A DNA stretch of 64,000 nucleotides, from NCBI GenBank assembly GCA_965230765.1, contig CBDDLR010000001.1:682001-746000 (forward strand), written 5' to 3'. A program made the translations under genes and the position numbers. The notes below the pieces were generated by a model that saw only the letters and a list, made by a program, of their open reading frames with translations, searched no databases and was not told the origin of the DNA. Position 1 is the first letter of the stretch. Each line of letters opens with the position of its first letter. Below, one piece after another: positions 18,084-27,800 of the stretch. Origin of the DNA: Sunxiuqinia sp965230765. GTDB lineage: Bacteria > Bacteroidota > Bacteroidia > Bacteroidales > Prolixibacteraceae.

Positions 18084-20642
18084 ATGGCTTTCAAAAATGT
18101 GGCAGTTGAGCCCAAAGTGGGCAGGAAAATTTTTTCTCAAGACGAAGCAATCAATGCTTCCCTTGAATACTTTAAAGGAGACGATCTGGCAGCACGGGTC
18201 TGGGTAAATAAATACGCGTTGAAAGATTCTTTCGGAAACATTTACGAATGTACTCCGGATGACATGCATAAACGCTTGGCTAAGGAAATAGCCCGCATAG
18301 AGAAGAACTATGAAAACCCGATGCAGGAAGAGCACATTTACCAACTACTCAAGGATTTTAAATACATTGTCCCTCAGGGTGGCCCGATGACCGGTATTGG
18401 TAATAATTTTCAAATTGCCTCTCTTTCCAATTGTTTTGTAGTTGGAAACGAAGGTGATTCTGATTCATATGGTGGTATCCTGAAGATTGATCAGGAACAG
18501 GTACAATTAATGAAACGCAGGGGCGGTGTTGGTCACGACCTTTCACATATCCGACCTAAAGGTTCACCTGTGAAAAATTCAGCATTAACCTCAACAGGAA
18601 TTGTTCCTTTTATGGAGCGATATTCCAATTCAACACGTGAGGTTGCGCAGGATGGCAGACGCGGTGCATTGATGCTTTCCGTTTCGGTAAAACACCCGGA
18701 CTCTGAATCCTTCATTGATGCCAAGCTGGAGCAAGGCAAAGTAACTGGTGCAAATGTTTCGGTGAAGATCCACGACGATTTTATGAAAGCTGTTGAAAGC
18801 GGGGAGCTCTATTCACAGCAATACCCAATTGAATCTAAAAAGCCAACTTTTGTCCGCGAAACAAATGCAGATAACCTTTGGAAAAAGATTGTTCATAATG
18901 CATGGAAGTCAGCAGAACCAGGAATCCTTTTCTGGGACACAATCACCAAAGAATCTGTACCCGATTGTTACGCTGACCTTGGGTATAAAACGGTTTCAAC
19001 AAACCCTTGTGGCGAAATTCCATTGTGCCCTTACGACAGCTGCCGTTTATTAGCTGTTAACTTATTTTCTTACGTTGAAAATGCGTATACCAAAGAAGCA
19101 AAATTCAATTTTGGTCAATTCAAAGAACATGTTGGATACGCACAACGAATCATGGATGACATCATTGATCTTGAGCTGGAAAAGATTGATGCCATTATTG
19201 AAAAGATTGACGATGACCCAGAAAGCGAGGAAATCAAATACATTGAACGCAAACTTTGGGAAAAAATAAAAACGAAAGCCAAAGAAGGAAGACGTACAGG
19301 AGTTGGCATTACCGCTGAAGGCGACATGCTTGCGGCTCTTGGACTTTGCTATGGAACTGATGCTGCCACTGATTTTAGCGAAGAAATTCACAAAACCCTT
19401 GCTGTTGAAGCTTACCGCTCTTCTGTAAACATGGCCAAAGAAAGAGGTGCATTTAGCATTTTCGATGCTGAACGTGAAAAGAACAATCCATTGATCAACC
19501 GAATACGCAAGGAAGATGAAGGTTTGTACGAGGATATGGTGAAATATGGGCGCCGTAACATTGCCCTTTTAACGATTGCCCCAACTGGTACAACAAGCTT
19601 GATGACCCAAACGACTTCAGGTATCGAACCCGTATTTATGCCTGTTTACAAACGCCGCCGCAAAGTAAACCCGAACGACAAGGACGTGCGTGTTGATTTT
19701 GTGGATGAAGTAGGTGACAGCTGGGAAGAATACATCGTTTTCCACCACAAGTTTGTTACCTGGATGGAAGCCAACGGACACGATACAACAAAAAACTACA
19801 GCCAGGAAGAACTTGACAAATTAATTGCAGAGTCACCATATTACAAAGCAACTTCAAACGATGTTGACTGGTTGAACAAAGTACGCATGCAGGGACGTAT
19901 TCAAAAATGGGTCGATCACTCCATTAGTGTAACAATTAACCTCCCAGCAGATGTAGAAGAAGAATTGGTTGGAAAACTTTATTTTGAAGCCTGGAAAAGT
20001 GGCTGTAAAGGGGTAACCGTTTACCGCGATGGGTCTCGTTCCGGTGTTTTAATCTCGAATAAAAAAGAAGAGAAAGAAGAAGATGAGGCATATTTCCCAA
20101 CTAATCGCCCTGATGTTCTGGAAGCTGATGTTGTTCGTTTCCAAAATAACAAAGACAAGTGGGTTGCTTTTATTGGCGTAGTTGGTGATCAACCTTACGA
20201 AATCTTCACCGGGCTTCAGGATGATGAAGATGGAATTTTGTTGCCACGTTCAGTAACCAAAGGAAACATTATTAAAAGTCGTGACGAAGAAGGAAACTCA
20301 CGCTATGATTTCCAATACACCAACAAACGTGGATATAAAACAACCATTGAAGGACTGTCATATAAATTCAATCCGGTATTCTGGAACTATGCGAAACTAA
20401 TATCCGGGATTCTACGTCATGGAATGCCAATTCATAAAGTAGTTGACACGGTAACCAGTCTTCAATTGGATAACGAAACAATAAATAGCTGGAAAGCGGG
20501 TGTTGCCCGTGCTTTGAAAAAATATATTCCGAACGGAACCGTGGCAGAAGGAGCAGTATGCGGGGAATGTGGATCTGATAACGTTATTTATCAGGAAGGT
20601 TGCTTGACCTGCCCAGACTGTGGTTCTTCAAAATGCGGATAA
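18084..20642 (+). CDS. nrdJ: Adenosylcobalamin-dependent (class II) ribonucleotide reductase
   Basis: This 852-residue enzyme reduces ribonucleotides to deoxyribonucleotides using coenzyme B12 to make the thiyl radical, so it works with or without oxygen. Visible features are P-M-T-G-I-G-N-N near residue 105 and the catalytic N-P-C-G-E-I-P-L-C loop near residue 307. Further on are A-P-T-G-T-T-S, G-I-E-P-V-F and C-K-G-V-T-V-Y-R-D-G-S-R. The Cys-rich tail (C-G-E-C-G ... C-P-D-C-G, about 835-852) is the redox shuttle or zinc site. The ATG at 18084 (MAFKNVAV) is chosen because upstream codons are not conserved in type. A terminator follows at 20664. Confidence 0.96.
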   Translation: MAFKNVAVEPKVGRKIFSQDEAINASLEYFKGDDLAARVWVNKYALKDSFGNIYECTPDDMHKRLAKEIARIEKNYENPMQEEHIYQLLKDFKYIVPQGGPMTGIGNNFQIASLSNCFVVGNEGDSDSYGGILKIDQEQVQLMKRRGGVGHDLSHIRPKGSPVKNSALTSTGIVPFMERYSNSTREVAQDGRRGALMLSVSVKHPDSESFIDAKLEQGKVTGANVSVKIHDDFMKAVESGELYSQQYPIESKKPTFVRETNADNLWKKIVHNAWKSAEPGILFWDTITKESVPDCYADLGYKTVSTNPCGEIPLCPYDSCRLLAVNLFSYVENAYTKEAKFNFGQFKEHVGYAQRIMDDIIDLELEKIDAIIEKIDDDPESEEIKYIERKLWEKIKTKAKEGRRTGVGITAEGDMLAALGLCYGTDAATDFSEEIHKTLAVEAYRSSVNMAKERGAFSIFDAEREKNNPLINRIRKEDEGLYEDMVKYGRRNIALLTIAPTGTTSLMTQTTSGIEPVFMPVYKRRRKVNPNDKDVRVDFVDEVGDSWEEYIVFHHKFVTWMEANGHDTTKNYSQEELDKLIAESPYYKATSNDVDWLNKVRMQGRIQKWVDHSISVTINLPADVEEELVGKLYFEAWKSGCKGVTVYRDGSRSGVLISNKKEEKEEDEAYFPTNRPDVLEADVVRFQNNKDKWVAFIGVVGDQPYEIFTGLQDDEDGILLPRSVTKGNIIKSRDEEGNSRYDFQYTNKRGYKTTIEGLSYKFNPVFWNYAKLISGILRHGMPIHKVVDTVTSLQLDNETINSWKAGVARALKKYIPNGTVAEGAVCGECGSDNVIYQEGCLTCPDCGSSKCG

Positions 20643-20663
20643 TCAATCAATTTGGATAAAGAT

Positions 20664-20693
20664 AAGGCTTTCACAAATGTGGAAGCCTTTTTT
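20664..20693 (+). terminator. Terminator after nrdJ
   Basis: AAGGCTT-T-CAC (20664-20674), loop AAAT, GTG-G-AAGCCTT (20679-20689), followed by TTTT. Confidence 0.85.
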
Positions 20694-20702
20694 ATTGGAA
20701 AT

Positions 20703-20728
20703 AAAAAGAGGCCTCTAGTGGAGGCCTC
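20703..20728 (-). terminator. Terminator of the 63-residue minus-strand gene
   Basis: On the minus strand GAGGCCTC (20728-20721), loop CACTA, GAGGCCTC (20715-20708), then TTTTTAT. It lies nine bases beyond the stop of the small gene. Confidence 0.8.
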
Positions 20729-20736
20729 GGTTAAAA

Positions 20737-20928
20737 CTATGCGGCAATAGTTGAAAAAACTTCGTTTAAAATTTCGGGGTACATCTCCCCAAAATTGTCT
20801 TCACACCAGTCGCGAAATTCATGTTGGTTCTCAACTTCTACCCAGTTCACACATTTAATCAGTTCTTTTTTGAACAGATCCCTGCTGAAACTTACTTTGG
20901 GCAAAATCACTTTTGCGTACTCAATCAT
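20737..20928 (-). CDS. Small conserved-looking acidic protein
   Basis: This 63-residue soluble protein (MIEYAKVILPKVSFSRDLF...) has no signal peptide, one Trp-rich stretch (C-V-N-W-V-E ... F-R-D-W-C-E-D) and a helical C-terminus. Coding is supported by its own strong hairpin terminator immediately after the stop and by its separation from neighbours. I recall similar short proteins in Bacteroidota but no assigned function. It is convergent with nrdJ. Confidence 0.65.
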   Translation of the reverse strand: MIEYAKVILPKVSFSRDLFKKELIKCVNWVEVENQHEFRDWCEDNFGEMYPEILNEVFSTIAA

Positions 20929-21301
20929 AATTCTCTTGAACGTTTAGATTAATTGACACTATTAAGATAACACTTAGTAAGAACATTTTGGTATGCTGAA
21001 AAATAGATCTTAACAAGTTTTAACAAGTCACTAAACAAATGTACCACCAACCTTCTGAACATCAAATAGGTAATTTACACACTGAGAAGCTTGTTTTAAA
21101 ACATTTATTCCTGCAAACCGATCGTGAAATTACCTATACCACCTTAAGTCTATCTTAGAATAGTTTTAACAAAATTTGAAATAAATAAGTCTGATGTTAT
21201 TTCTTAAAGAACAAGCAAAATTGAATGACCTGCATTTGAAAAATAGTATAAAAAAGCCCCTTTTCACCAAAGAACCAACCAGCAAAACCCACCAGGGGGT
21301 A
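20929..21301. other. Gene-free stretch with repeats and a long-range inverted repeat
   Basis: It holds direct repeats TTAACAAG at 21010-21017 and 21020-21027 with 10-base spacing, and a related GTTTTAACAAA at 21164-21174. A perfect inverted repeat ATAGGTAATTT (21066-21076) / AAATTACCTAT (21127-21137) encloses the palindrome TGTTTTAAAACA. Near 21246-21300 an AT-rich tract and a GGGG run could end the GH92 transcript. No open frame of interest was seen. Confidence 0.5.
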
Positions 21302-23350
21302 CTAAAGCCCCCAATTTGCATTCGGACTATCAGTCAAATCAAATTCAAGTGTTCCACCAGCAACAATATCCTGATGCCGGACATAGGGTTTTTCCCATTG
21401 CTTTCCATTCAGTTTGGCAGACTTGATATAAAAACAATCGTCTTCTAAACCATTTGTTTTTATCACAAACTCTTTCCCGTTTTCAAGATGAAAAGTTATT
21501 TTTTGAAAGATCGGGGCACTTAACTGAAAGACAGGGTCGCCAACAAGAACCGGATAGAGCCCCATGGATGCGAGCACATACCAACCAGACATAGTTCCAT
21601 CATCGTCATCCATTTCCGGGATATACCCCTCAGGGTCGTTTTTGTAGATCCGTCCATGATAAGGAACATCCCATTTTGTATGTGTCCCATAATATTGGAA
21701 CATGTCTTTGGTCAGAATTTGGTTCACCCATTTTTGGGTCAGCCATGGCTTTGTGCCAAAATTGAAAAGAAAAGGAACATGTATGTCTGGCTGGTTCCCA
21801 TGATTGTACAAATGATTATTGAAAAAATACTCTAAATCATTGGTGTAATTTTCCTTTCCCCCCATCATTTCAATCATACCATCCAAATCATAATGAGCAT
21901 GCCAACGGTATTGCCAGAGTGTACCTTCATACAAACCCTCGCCGTGCATGATGTCAGACTCTTCGTTCATATGCAGGAAATACTTCATCCAAATAGTCTT
22001 GTAGTCCATCGATTTTTCCATGTACAAGAGGTAATCGTCTTCTTTGTCAAGTATTTTTGCAAATTGGGCCAAAGCCCAGTAGTCGTAACATTTCTCCAGT
22101 TTTGTATCAGGCGTATTCTCATAAATATTGGTTATTTCAACGCTCATTTTCTCATACATGGGTTCGATATCAAAATCAGTCACACCTCGCTGGTACAAAT
22201 CGAGCAAGCTTACAACGGTGTGTTCGGTACGGACGGTAGGAACAGGTTCGTGATACCCACTCCAATATGGCTTCCCATATAGGTATAAATCAACAAGGGA
22301 GTTTGCAATGTCTGAAGCAACTTCAGGAGCTATAATGGGATAAAGGGAAAATTTATTACGAAAATTATCCCACATAGACCAACAGTCGTAGTGCACATAA
22401 TCCTCTGATCGGTATACTTTTCCATTGGTCGCTTTAAACTCATTATTTCGATTTTCAGATTTTACTGGGTTCAAAAAGATATGGTACAAGTGGGTATAGA
22501 ATAGCGTTTTATATTCTTCTTTCCCTTCAACGGTAATTTTAGAGAGTAGCCTTTCCCATTTCTGCGCTCCTCGTTCTTTTACCTCATCAAAATCCAATGT
22601 TTTTATTTCTGACTCCCATTCTTTTCTTGCATCTTCCATGCTAAGCGTGGAAGTGGTTACATTCAATAAGACCTCTTCTCCAGCCTGAGTTGAAAATCTG
22701 GCAAAAAGCTTTCCACCTTCAACAACCATATCGGAAAGGTTTTTACTGCACCAGATGTGATAATTTGCAATGTACCTTCCAACCCCACATACGTTTTTTG
22801 CTGCCACCTGAACCAAAAATTCATGTTCGTTCAGGATTTCTTTTTTAGTAGAGATAGTACCCCCAAATGAACTTTCGAGGTCAAAAACGATATAAGATTG
22901 ATCGGATGAAGGGTAAGTGTACCTGTGAAAACCACACTGGTTCGTTGTGGTCAACTGCGCCTTTATCCCATTTTCAAACTGTACTGCATAATAAGCGGGT
23001 GAAGCTGTTTCACTTGCCTTAATGAAAGGTTCACTAACCAGTTCTAGCTCTCCAACCGAAGGCAATATCCGAAGGTTACCACCAGCACCGGTACATCCTA
23101 CACCTCCAATCCGGTTGTGCGAAAACCCATTAATTTCATTGGCCTCAAAGTTATAGCCACTATGGTTTCCAGGTTCTGTATCCGGGCCTAATTTAATCAT
23201 CCCAAAAGGTACAGTCGCCGAGGGATCTAACTGTCCATGATCTCCCGAGGTACAAATAAAAAGATCCACATAATCCAACACCTTTGATTGGGCTACTGCT
23301 CCCAATGCCACACATACTAAGCAAAAAAATATCATTATTTTTCTAAACAT
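21302..23350 (-). CDS. GH92 family exo-acting alpha-mannosidase
   Basis: This 682-residue glycoside hydrolase removes terminal alpha-linked mannose, typically from N-glycans or fungal mannan, using calcium. A signal peptide ends near A-V-A-Q (about residue 21), so it is exported. GH92 hallmarks are D-x-F-I-G/C-T-x-G-D-H-G near residue 29, P-F-G-M-I-K-L-G-P-D, G-F-S-H-N-R-I-G-G-V-G-C, Y-H-x2-W-S near residue 180, H-Y-D-C-W-S-M-W-D-N-F-R, and P-E-M-D-D-D-D-G-T-M-S-G-W-Y-V-L near the C-terminus, the last containing the likely general-base aspartates. It is the last gene of the sigma/FecR/SusCD locus, 143 bases after susD and behind a hairpin, so it may be expressed less strongly than susCD or from its own start. 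Confidence 0.93.
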   Translation of the reverse strand: MFRKIMIFFCLVCVALGAVAQSKVLDYVDLFICTSGDHGQLDPSATVPFGMIKLGPDTEPGNHSGYNFEANEINGFSHNRIGGVGCTGAGGNLRILPSVGELELVSEPFIKASETASPAYYAVQFENGIKAQLTTTNQCGFHRYTYPSSDQSYIVFDLESSFGGTISTKKEILNEHEFLVQVAAKNVCGVGRYIANYHIWCSKNLSDMVVEGGKLFARFSTQAGEEVLLNVTTSTLSMEDARKEWESEIKTLDFDEVKERGAQKWERLLSKITVEGKEEYKTLFYTHLYHIFLNPVKSENRNNEFKATNGKVYRSEDYVHYDCWSMWDNFRNKFSLYPIIAPEVASDIANSLVDLYLYGKPYWSGYHEPVPTVRTEHTVVSLLDLYQRGVTDFDIEPMYEKMSVEITNIYENTPDTKLEKCYDYWALAQFAKILDKEDDYLLYMEKSMDYKTIWMKYFLHMNEESDIMHGEGLYEGTLWQYRWHAHYDLDGMIEMMGGKENYTNDLEYFFNNHLYNHGNQPDIHVPFLFNFGTKPWLTQKWVNQILTKDMFQYYGTHTKWDVPYHGRIYKNDPEGYIPEMDDDDGTMSGWYVLASMGLYPVLVGDPVFQLSAPIFQKITFHLENGKEFVIKTNGLEDDCFYIKSAKLNGKQWEKPYVRHQDIVAGGTLEFDLTDSPNANWGL

Positions 23351-23433
23351 ACCATATCATTTTTTCATTATAATAAAAAAGTATTTCCGTGATTTCTTAT
23401 ATAAGCTGTGAAACCTAACGTAAACAATTAAAA

Positions 23434-23472
23434 CAAAACAAGCTTCCCCATCGAAATGGAAGAAGCCTGTTT
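23434..23472 (-). terminator. Hairpin between susD and the GH92 gene
   Basis: On the minus strand AACAGGCTTCTTCCAT pairs with ATGGGGAAGCTTGTT across a TTCG loop, with G-U pairs and one bulge, followed by TTGTTTT. It could terminate or attenuate transcription before the mannosidase gene. Confidence 0.6.
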
Positions 23473-23493
23473 CGTTTAGATAAGAGGGCTACA

Positions 23494-24825
23494 CTACAAG
23501 CCCATTCTGTTCAGTTCAATGACTGGAACATCATAGGTTGCAGGCACCCCTCCAAGTTCATTTGTCCTTACCTGATCCCACCAACGCTGTCCTTCCCAGA
23601 CAAATTCACTTCTTCTTTCATTCAGGATATCCTGCTTAGAAACGTTCGATAAAGCAGAAAGTCCTGCACGATCCCTTGTCATATTTACAATACTTAACGC
23701 TGTCCATCCATTGATTCCCTGTGTGTTTCCCAATGTTTCAGCATAATAAAGAAATAGATCCGTATATCTTAAGAAAATAAGGTCTCCAGTACCTGTATTG
23801 TCGCCTTTATTCCCATTTTCCAACTTAATGTTACGTACCTCATTTTGTGCGGCAGTAAATGACACTCCAGAAATCGGGCTTGTCCAGTCTCCTGTTTCCA
23901 GTGTTGACGCCATCCTCAAGTCACCGGCTTCAAAATGTGCCAGTAAATCATTGGTATAAGTTGCATAGCCATCCACCAGTTGCCCATCGGTTGTAACCGC
24001 CCACTGTGTATAACTTGTTGCAATGTCATTCCCTGTTGAAAAAGTAGCTGCAAAAATAACTTCCTGATTCTGATCTGCTGCATGAATATTGGCAAACACT
24101 GGTTCCCAGGAAGCTCCTGAGTTCAGAAGCACACTTTCAAGAAGGGGTTTTGCTTTTGCTGGCTGGTTTGTGAACATGTAAAAATCGGCCAAAAACCCTT
24201 CCGATGTATATTTTGATGCCCTTCCATAATTGACAGAAGCAGGCAATAAGTCGGATGCGTTTGAAAAATCAGCTTCTGCTCTGTCAAACAAATCACTTTG
24301 TTGATCCAACGAGCCAATATTTTGGGCTTCAGCTAAACCTATTTGGCTAGTCAAAACTACTCCATCTCCAAAAAATTTACCTACATAATAATGTCCAAGT
24401 CCTCTAAAAAAGAGAGCCTCCCCTTTCGCCTGGTTCTTCATATCTACATTGGTGAATTCAACATCGTCTATCCGGTCCAATATAGCATTCGACAAATTGA
24501 TGATTTGGTATAGATCACTCCAAAGGTTATCGGTCAAACCCGTACTTAAGGTTGATCCATCATTGCTAATGTCTTCAAAATCTGCTTGTTTGAACCCATC
24601 AACATTATCGCTTCTTAACTCCGAGAAACGGAGGTAATTTCGATCTGCAAAAGTTTGAAAAGCATCATAAATACCAATCGCAGCCTCTTCAAAGTCACTA
24701 GGCTTGTTGTAAAATGTAGTTGTTGAAATGGAAGAAACCGGATCAACATTCAACAGTTCATCCTCGCAGCTAGTTGCAAATATGATTGTTAATGATGCAA
24801 GTATTATAAATAAAATATTCTTCAT
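23494..24825 (-). CDS. SusD/RagB-like glycan-binding lipoprotein
   Basis: This 443-residue surface lipoprotein acts as the lid and ligand-binding partner of SusC. The lipobox is A-T-S-C (Cys20). SusD features include D-P-V-S-S-I-S near residue 29, F-E-E-A-A-I-G-I-Y-D-A-F, a TPR-like helical scaffold with Q-A-K-G-E-A-L-F-F-R-G-L-G-H-Y-Y-V near residue 130, and the C-terminal I-L-N-E-R-R-S-E-F-V-W-E-G-Q-R-W-W-D signature. It is somewhat shorter than many SusDs (usually above 480). Only 18 bases separate it from the upstream susC gene, so the two are co-transcribed. Substrate is inferred from the adjacent GH92 enzyme as an alpha-mannoside. Confidence 0.93.
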   Translation of the reverse strand: MKNILFIILASLTIIFATSCEDELLNVDPVSSISTTTFYNKPSDFEEAAIGIYDAFQTFADRNYLRFSELRSDNVDGFKQADFEDISNDGSTLSTGLTDNLWSDLYQIINLSNAILDRIDDVEFTNVDMKNQAKGEALFFRGLGHYYVGKFFGDGVVLTSQIGLAEAQNIGSLDQQSDLFDRAEADFSNASDLLPASVNYGRASKYTSEGFLADFYMFTNQPAKAKPLLESVLLNSGASWEPVFANIHAADQNQEVIFAATFSTGNDIATSYTQWAVTTDGQLVDGYATYTNDLLAHFEAGDLRMASTLETGDWTSPISGVSFTAAQNEVRNIKLENGNKGDNTGTGDLIFLRYTDLFLYYAETLGNTQGINGWTALSIVNMTRDRAGLSALSNVSKQDILNERRSEFVWEGQRWWDQVRTNELGGVPATYDVPVIELNRMGL

Positions 24826-24843
24826 CGTTTTTTCATTTTTAGG

Positions 24844-27800
24844 TTAGAAATTGACATTGACACCTACTGAGAAAGTCTTTGCATTCGGGAATGATGCGTA
24901 ATCTACCCCAGCACCTTTCGTAGCGGTAGTCTGATCATTGGCATTGAATGCTTCAGGGTTAAACCCAACTTCATAGTTATCTTTAAGGAATAAGTTTTCT
25001 GCTGAGAAATAGACCCTAGCATTGTTGAAGGTGTTACCAAAAACTTTGCCGTCAATATTATACCCTAAGGTAACATTTTTCACCCTCCAGAAATCCCCAT
25101 CAAACAGGTTCAAGGTTGTGCGCCTTGCATTTCCATCGGAAAAGGCAAAAGCCCCTCCTGAAACCCTTGGGTATTTAGCATCCGTATTGTCCGGGGTCCA
25201 GCGGTCATTAAAGTAAGCATACTTATTTTGTCGTCTCCCGAGTGCATTTGCATTCCCGGGTTCCCTCCCGGCAGCATTGAAAATTTTGTTCCCACCTGAT
25301 CCGCTGATCAGTACGCGTAAATCAAAATTTTTGTAGGTAAACGTATTTGTCAACCCGAAATTGTATTTTGCCATGGGCTGACCAACCACGGTTTGATCAT
25401 TTTCATCAATTATACCATCACCGTTTACATCTACGATTTTCAATTCTCCAACCCGGGGCGTCTGGCCTACATAAATCACATTATGCGCATCCAGTTCTGC
25501 TTGATCGTTATATATACCATCTGCAACATAGAGGTAAAAAGAACCTATTGCTTCCCCAACCCCGGTAATGCTGTTATTGGCTGCTTGATAATTGAAACCA
25601 TCCAGGATCACCGCATCTGGGGCATTCATTTTGGTTACTTCGTTGTCATTGATGTTCAGAACGAACGAACTGCTCCATTTGAAATCCTTCTTTTGTATGT
25701 TTTTAGTCGTTAGTTCAAAATCAAAGCCCTTGTTTACAACCTCTCCAACGTTTTGTCTTCCCTGGTTAAACCCGGTAATGGTTGGCAATGGAACATTTAA
25801 CAGTAGGTCCGATGTTGTGTTTTTATAATAGTCAACACTAAACTGAATACGATTGCTCAACAAACCCAGATCAAACCCAACATCAATCGAATTGTTTTTC
25901 TCCCATCTCAAACTTGGGTTTTCAACCTGGTTTGGCACAATGGAAAAACCACCTACAGACTGTCCATCAAAAACAGCGGTAGTAGATGTCAGCAAACCAA
26001 ACTGGTCATAGTCACCAATCTGGTCATTACCTGTTTGCCCCCACGACATCCTAATTTTAAGTTTATTGATTGCTTCTACGTTGAAAAACTCCTCATTACT
26101 TATATTCCAACCAAAGGAAGCGGCCGAGAACGTACCCCACTTATTATCCGAGCCAAACCTGGAACTACCGTCCCTCCTGACACTTAGTGTAAAAAGATAG
26201 CGGTCATCATACGAGTAAAGAGCCCGTGCCAGGTAAGATACTAATCCCCATTCATTGATGTTGTTACTTACATTGCTATAATCGGCGGCAGCATTCAGTG
26301 TTGGAACCAAGTCATTCGGAAACCCCCTACCTCGAATAGTAGATGCCTCCGCAGATTCTTTTTGGGATGTATAACCTACTAATAACGAAAGGTTATGGTC
26401 TCCAAAATCTTTTTTGTAATCCAAGGTAGTTTCGCTTAACCAGTTCAAGGAAGATAGTGTAAAACGATCCACCTGAGCAGCATCCCAACGGTTTCCGGGG
26501 TTAAATTTCCTCCGGTCTTCACTCACATAGACCAATCCGAAGCTTGTCTTGAAGTTTAAGCCGGGAAGTACATTTACTTTTAGGTAAGTGTTGCTTAGGA
26601 CTTGCCCACGCTTTCGGTGATCATCAATCAACTGTGCTCTGTCTAACGATCTTGACCCTTCTACACTAAGTCCATACAAAGGGTTCTCATAAGGAGCTGC
26701 CCTTACTGGGTCGTAAGTATTCACCCGGTAAAGATCAAGTGGTACAAAAGCAGCATGGGCCAATACATGGTTCAATGCATTCCCTTTTCCATGCGTTTGT
26801 GACTCCTGCTTATCACTGTAACCAAACTCGAGGCTTGTACCCAATTCAATTTGATCAGTCAGCTTAAAAGAAGCATTCATTCTGGTAGAAATTCTCTCGA
26901 ATCCAGTACCTTCAACAATACCGTCTTGATTGAAATAGTTAACACTTCCAAAAAAGGAAGATTTTTCAGAGCCACTACTTAATGATATCTCGTGTGACTG
27001 CACATATCCTGTTTTAAAAAAATCTCCGATGTGATCATAGCTTTCGTTTGCAGGGATATTCCAATCAACAAAAGAGCCAACTCCATGTACATCTTCGTAA
27101 GCATCCTTGATCATAGCCCTTTGTTCAGGACCAGTCAACATGTTGATCATTTTCTCGGCTACCTGGAAACCAGCGTTCCCATTGTAACTAATATTTACTT
27201 TCCCTTCTTCTCCTTTTTTTGTGGTAACAATCACTACACCACCTGCACCTCTGGATCCGTAGATGGCCGCAGCTGCTGCATCTTTCAATACTTCAACGGA
27301 CTCAACAGCAGCCATATTCAGATTCCCAATAATATTCTGATCAGACACAGGCAAACCGTCAATTACATACAAAGGTCCACTTCCGGCACTGATGGAGTTA
27401 ACCCCTCTTACAGTAAATGTAGGGGCCTCTCCCGGAGAACCATTGGGTTGCCTGATCGTTACACCTGCCAGTTGCCCTTCCAAAGCATTATCAAGACGGG
27501 CAACAGGCCTACTCGTCAATGCTTCAGCTTTCACTTTTGCAACTGAGTAAGTCAAGTTTGAACTCTTTTGTGTACCATACCCGATTGCCACAACCTCTTC
27601 GATGCCTACAGCATCTTCAAGCAAAACAACATTGATAATTGTTTGTTCGGCTACCACGATCTCTTGAGCAATCATTCCCACAAAAGAGAACACAAGCGTT
27701 GCATCGCTAGGCACTTCGGTAATTTCAAAATCTCCTTCAGCATTACTTACAGTCCCTTGAGTAGTTCCTTTGATTACAATGGAAACCCCCGGCAATGGGG

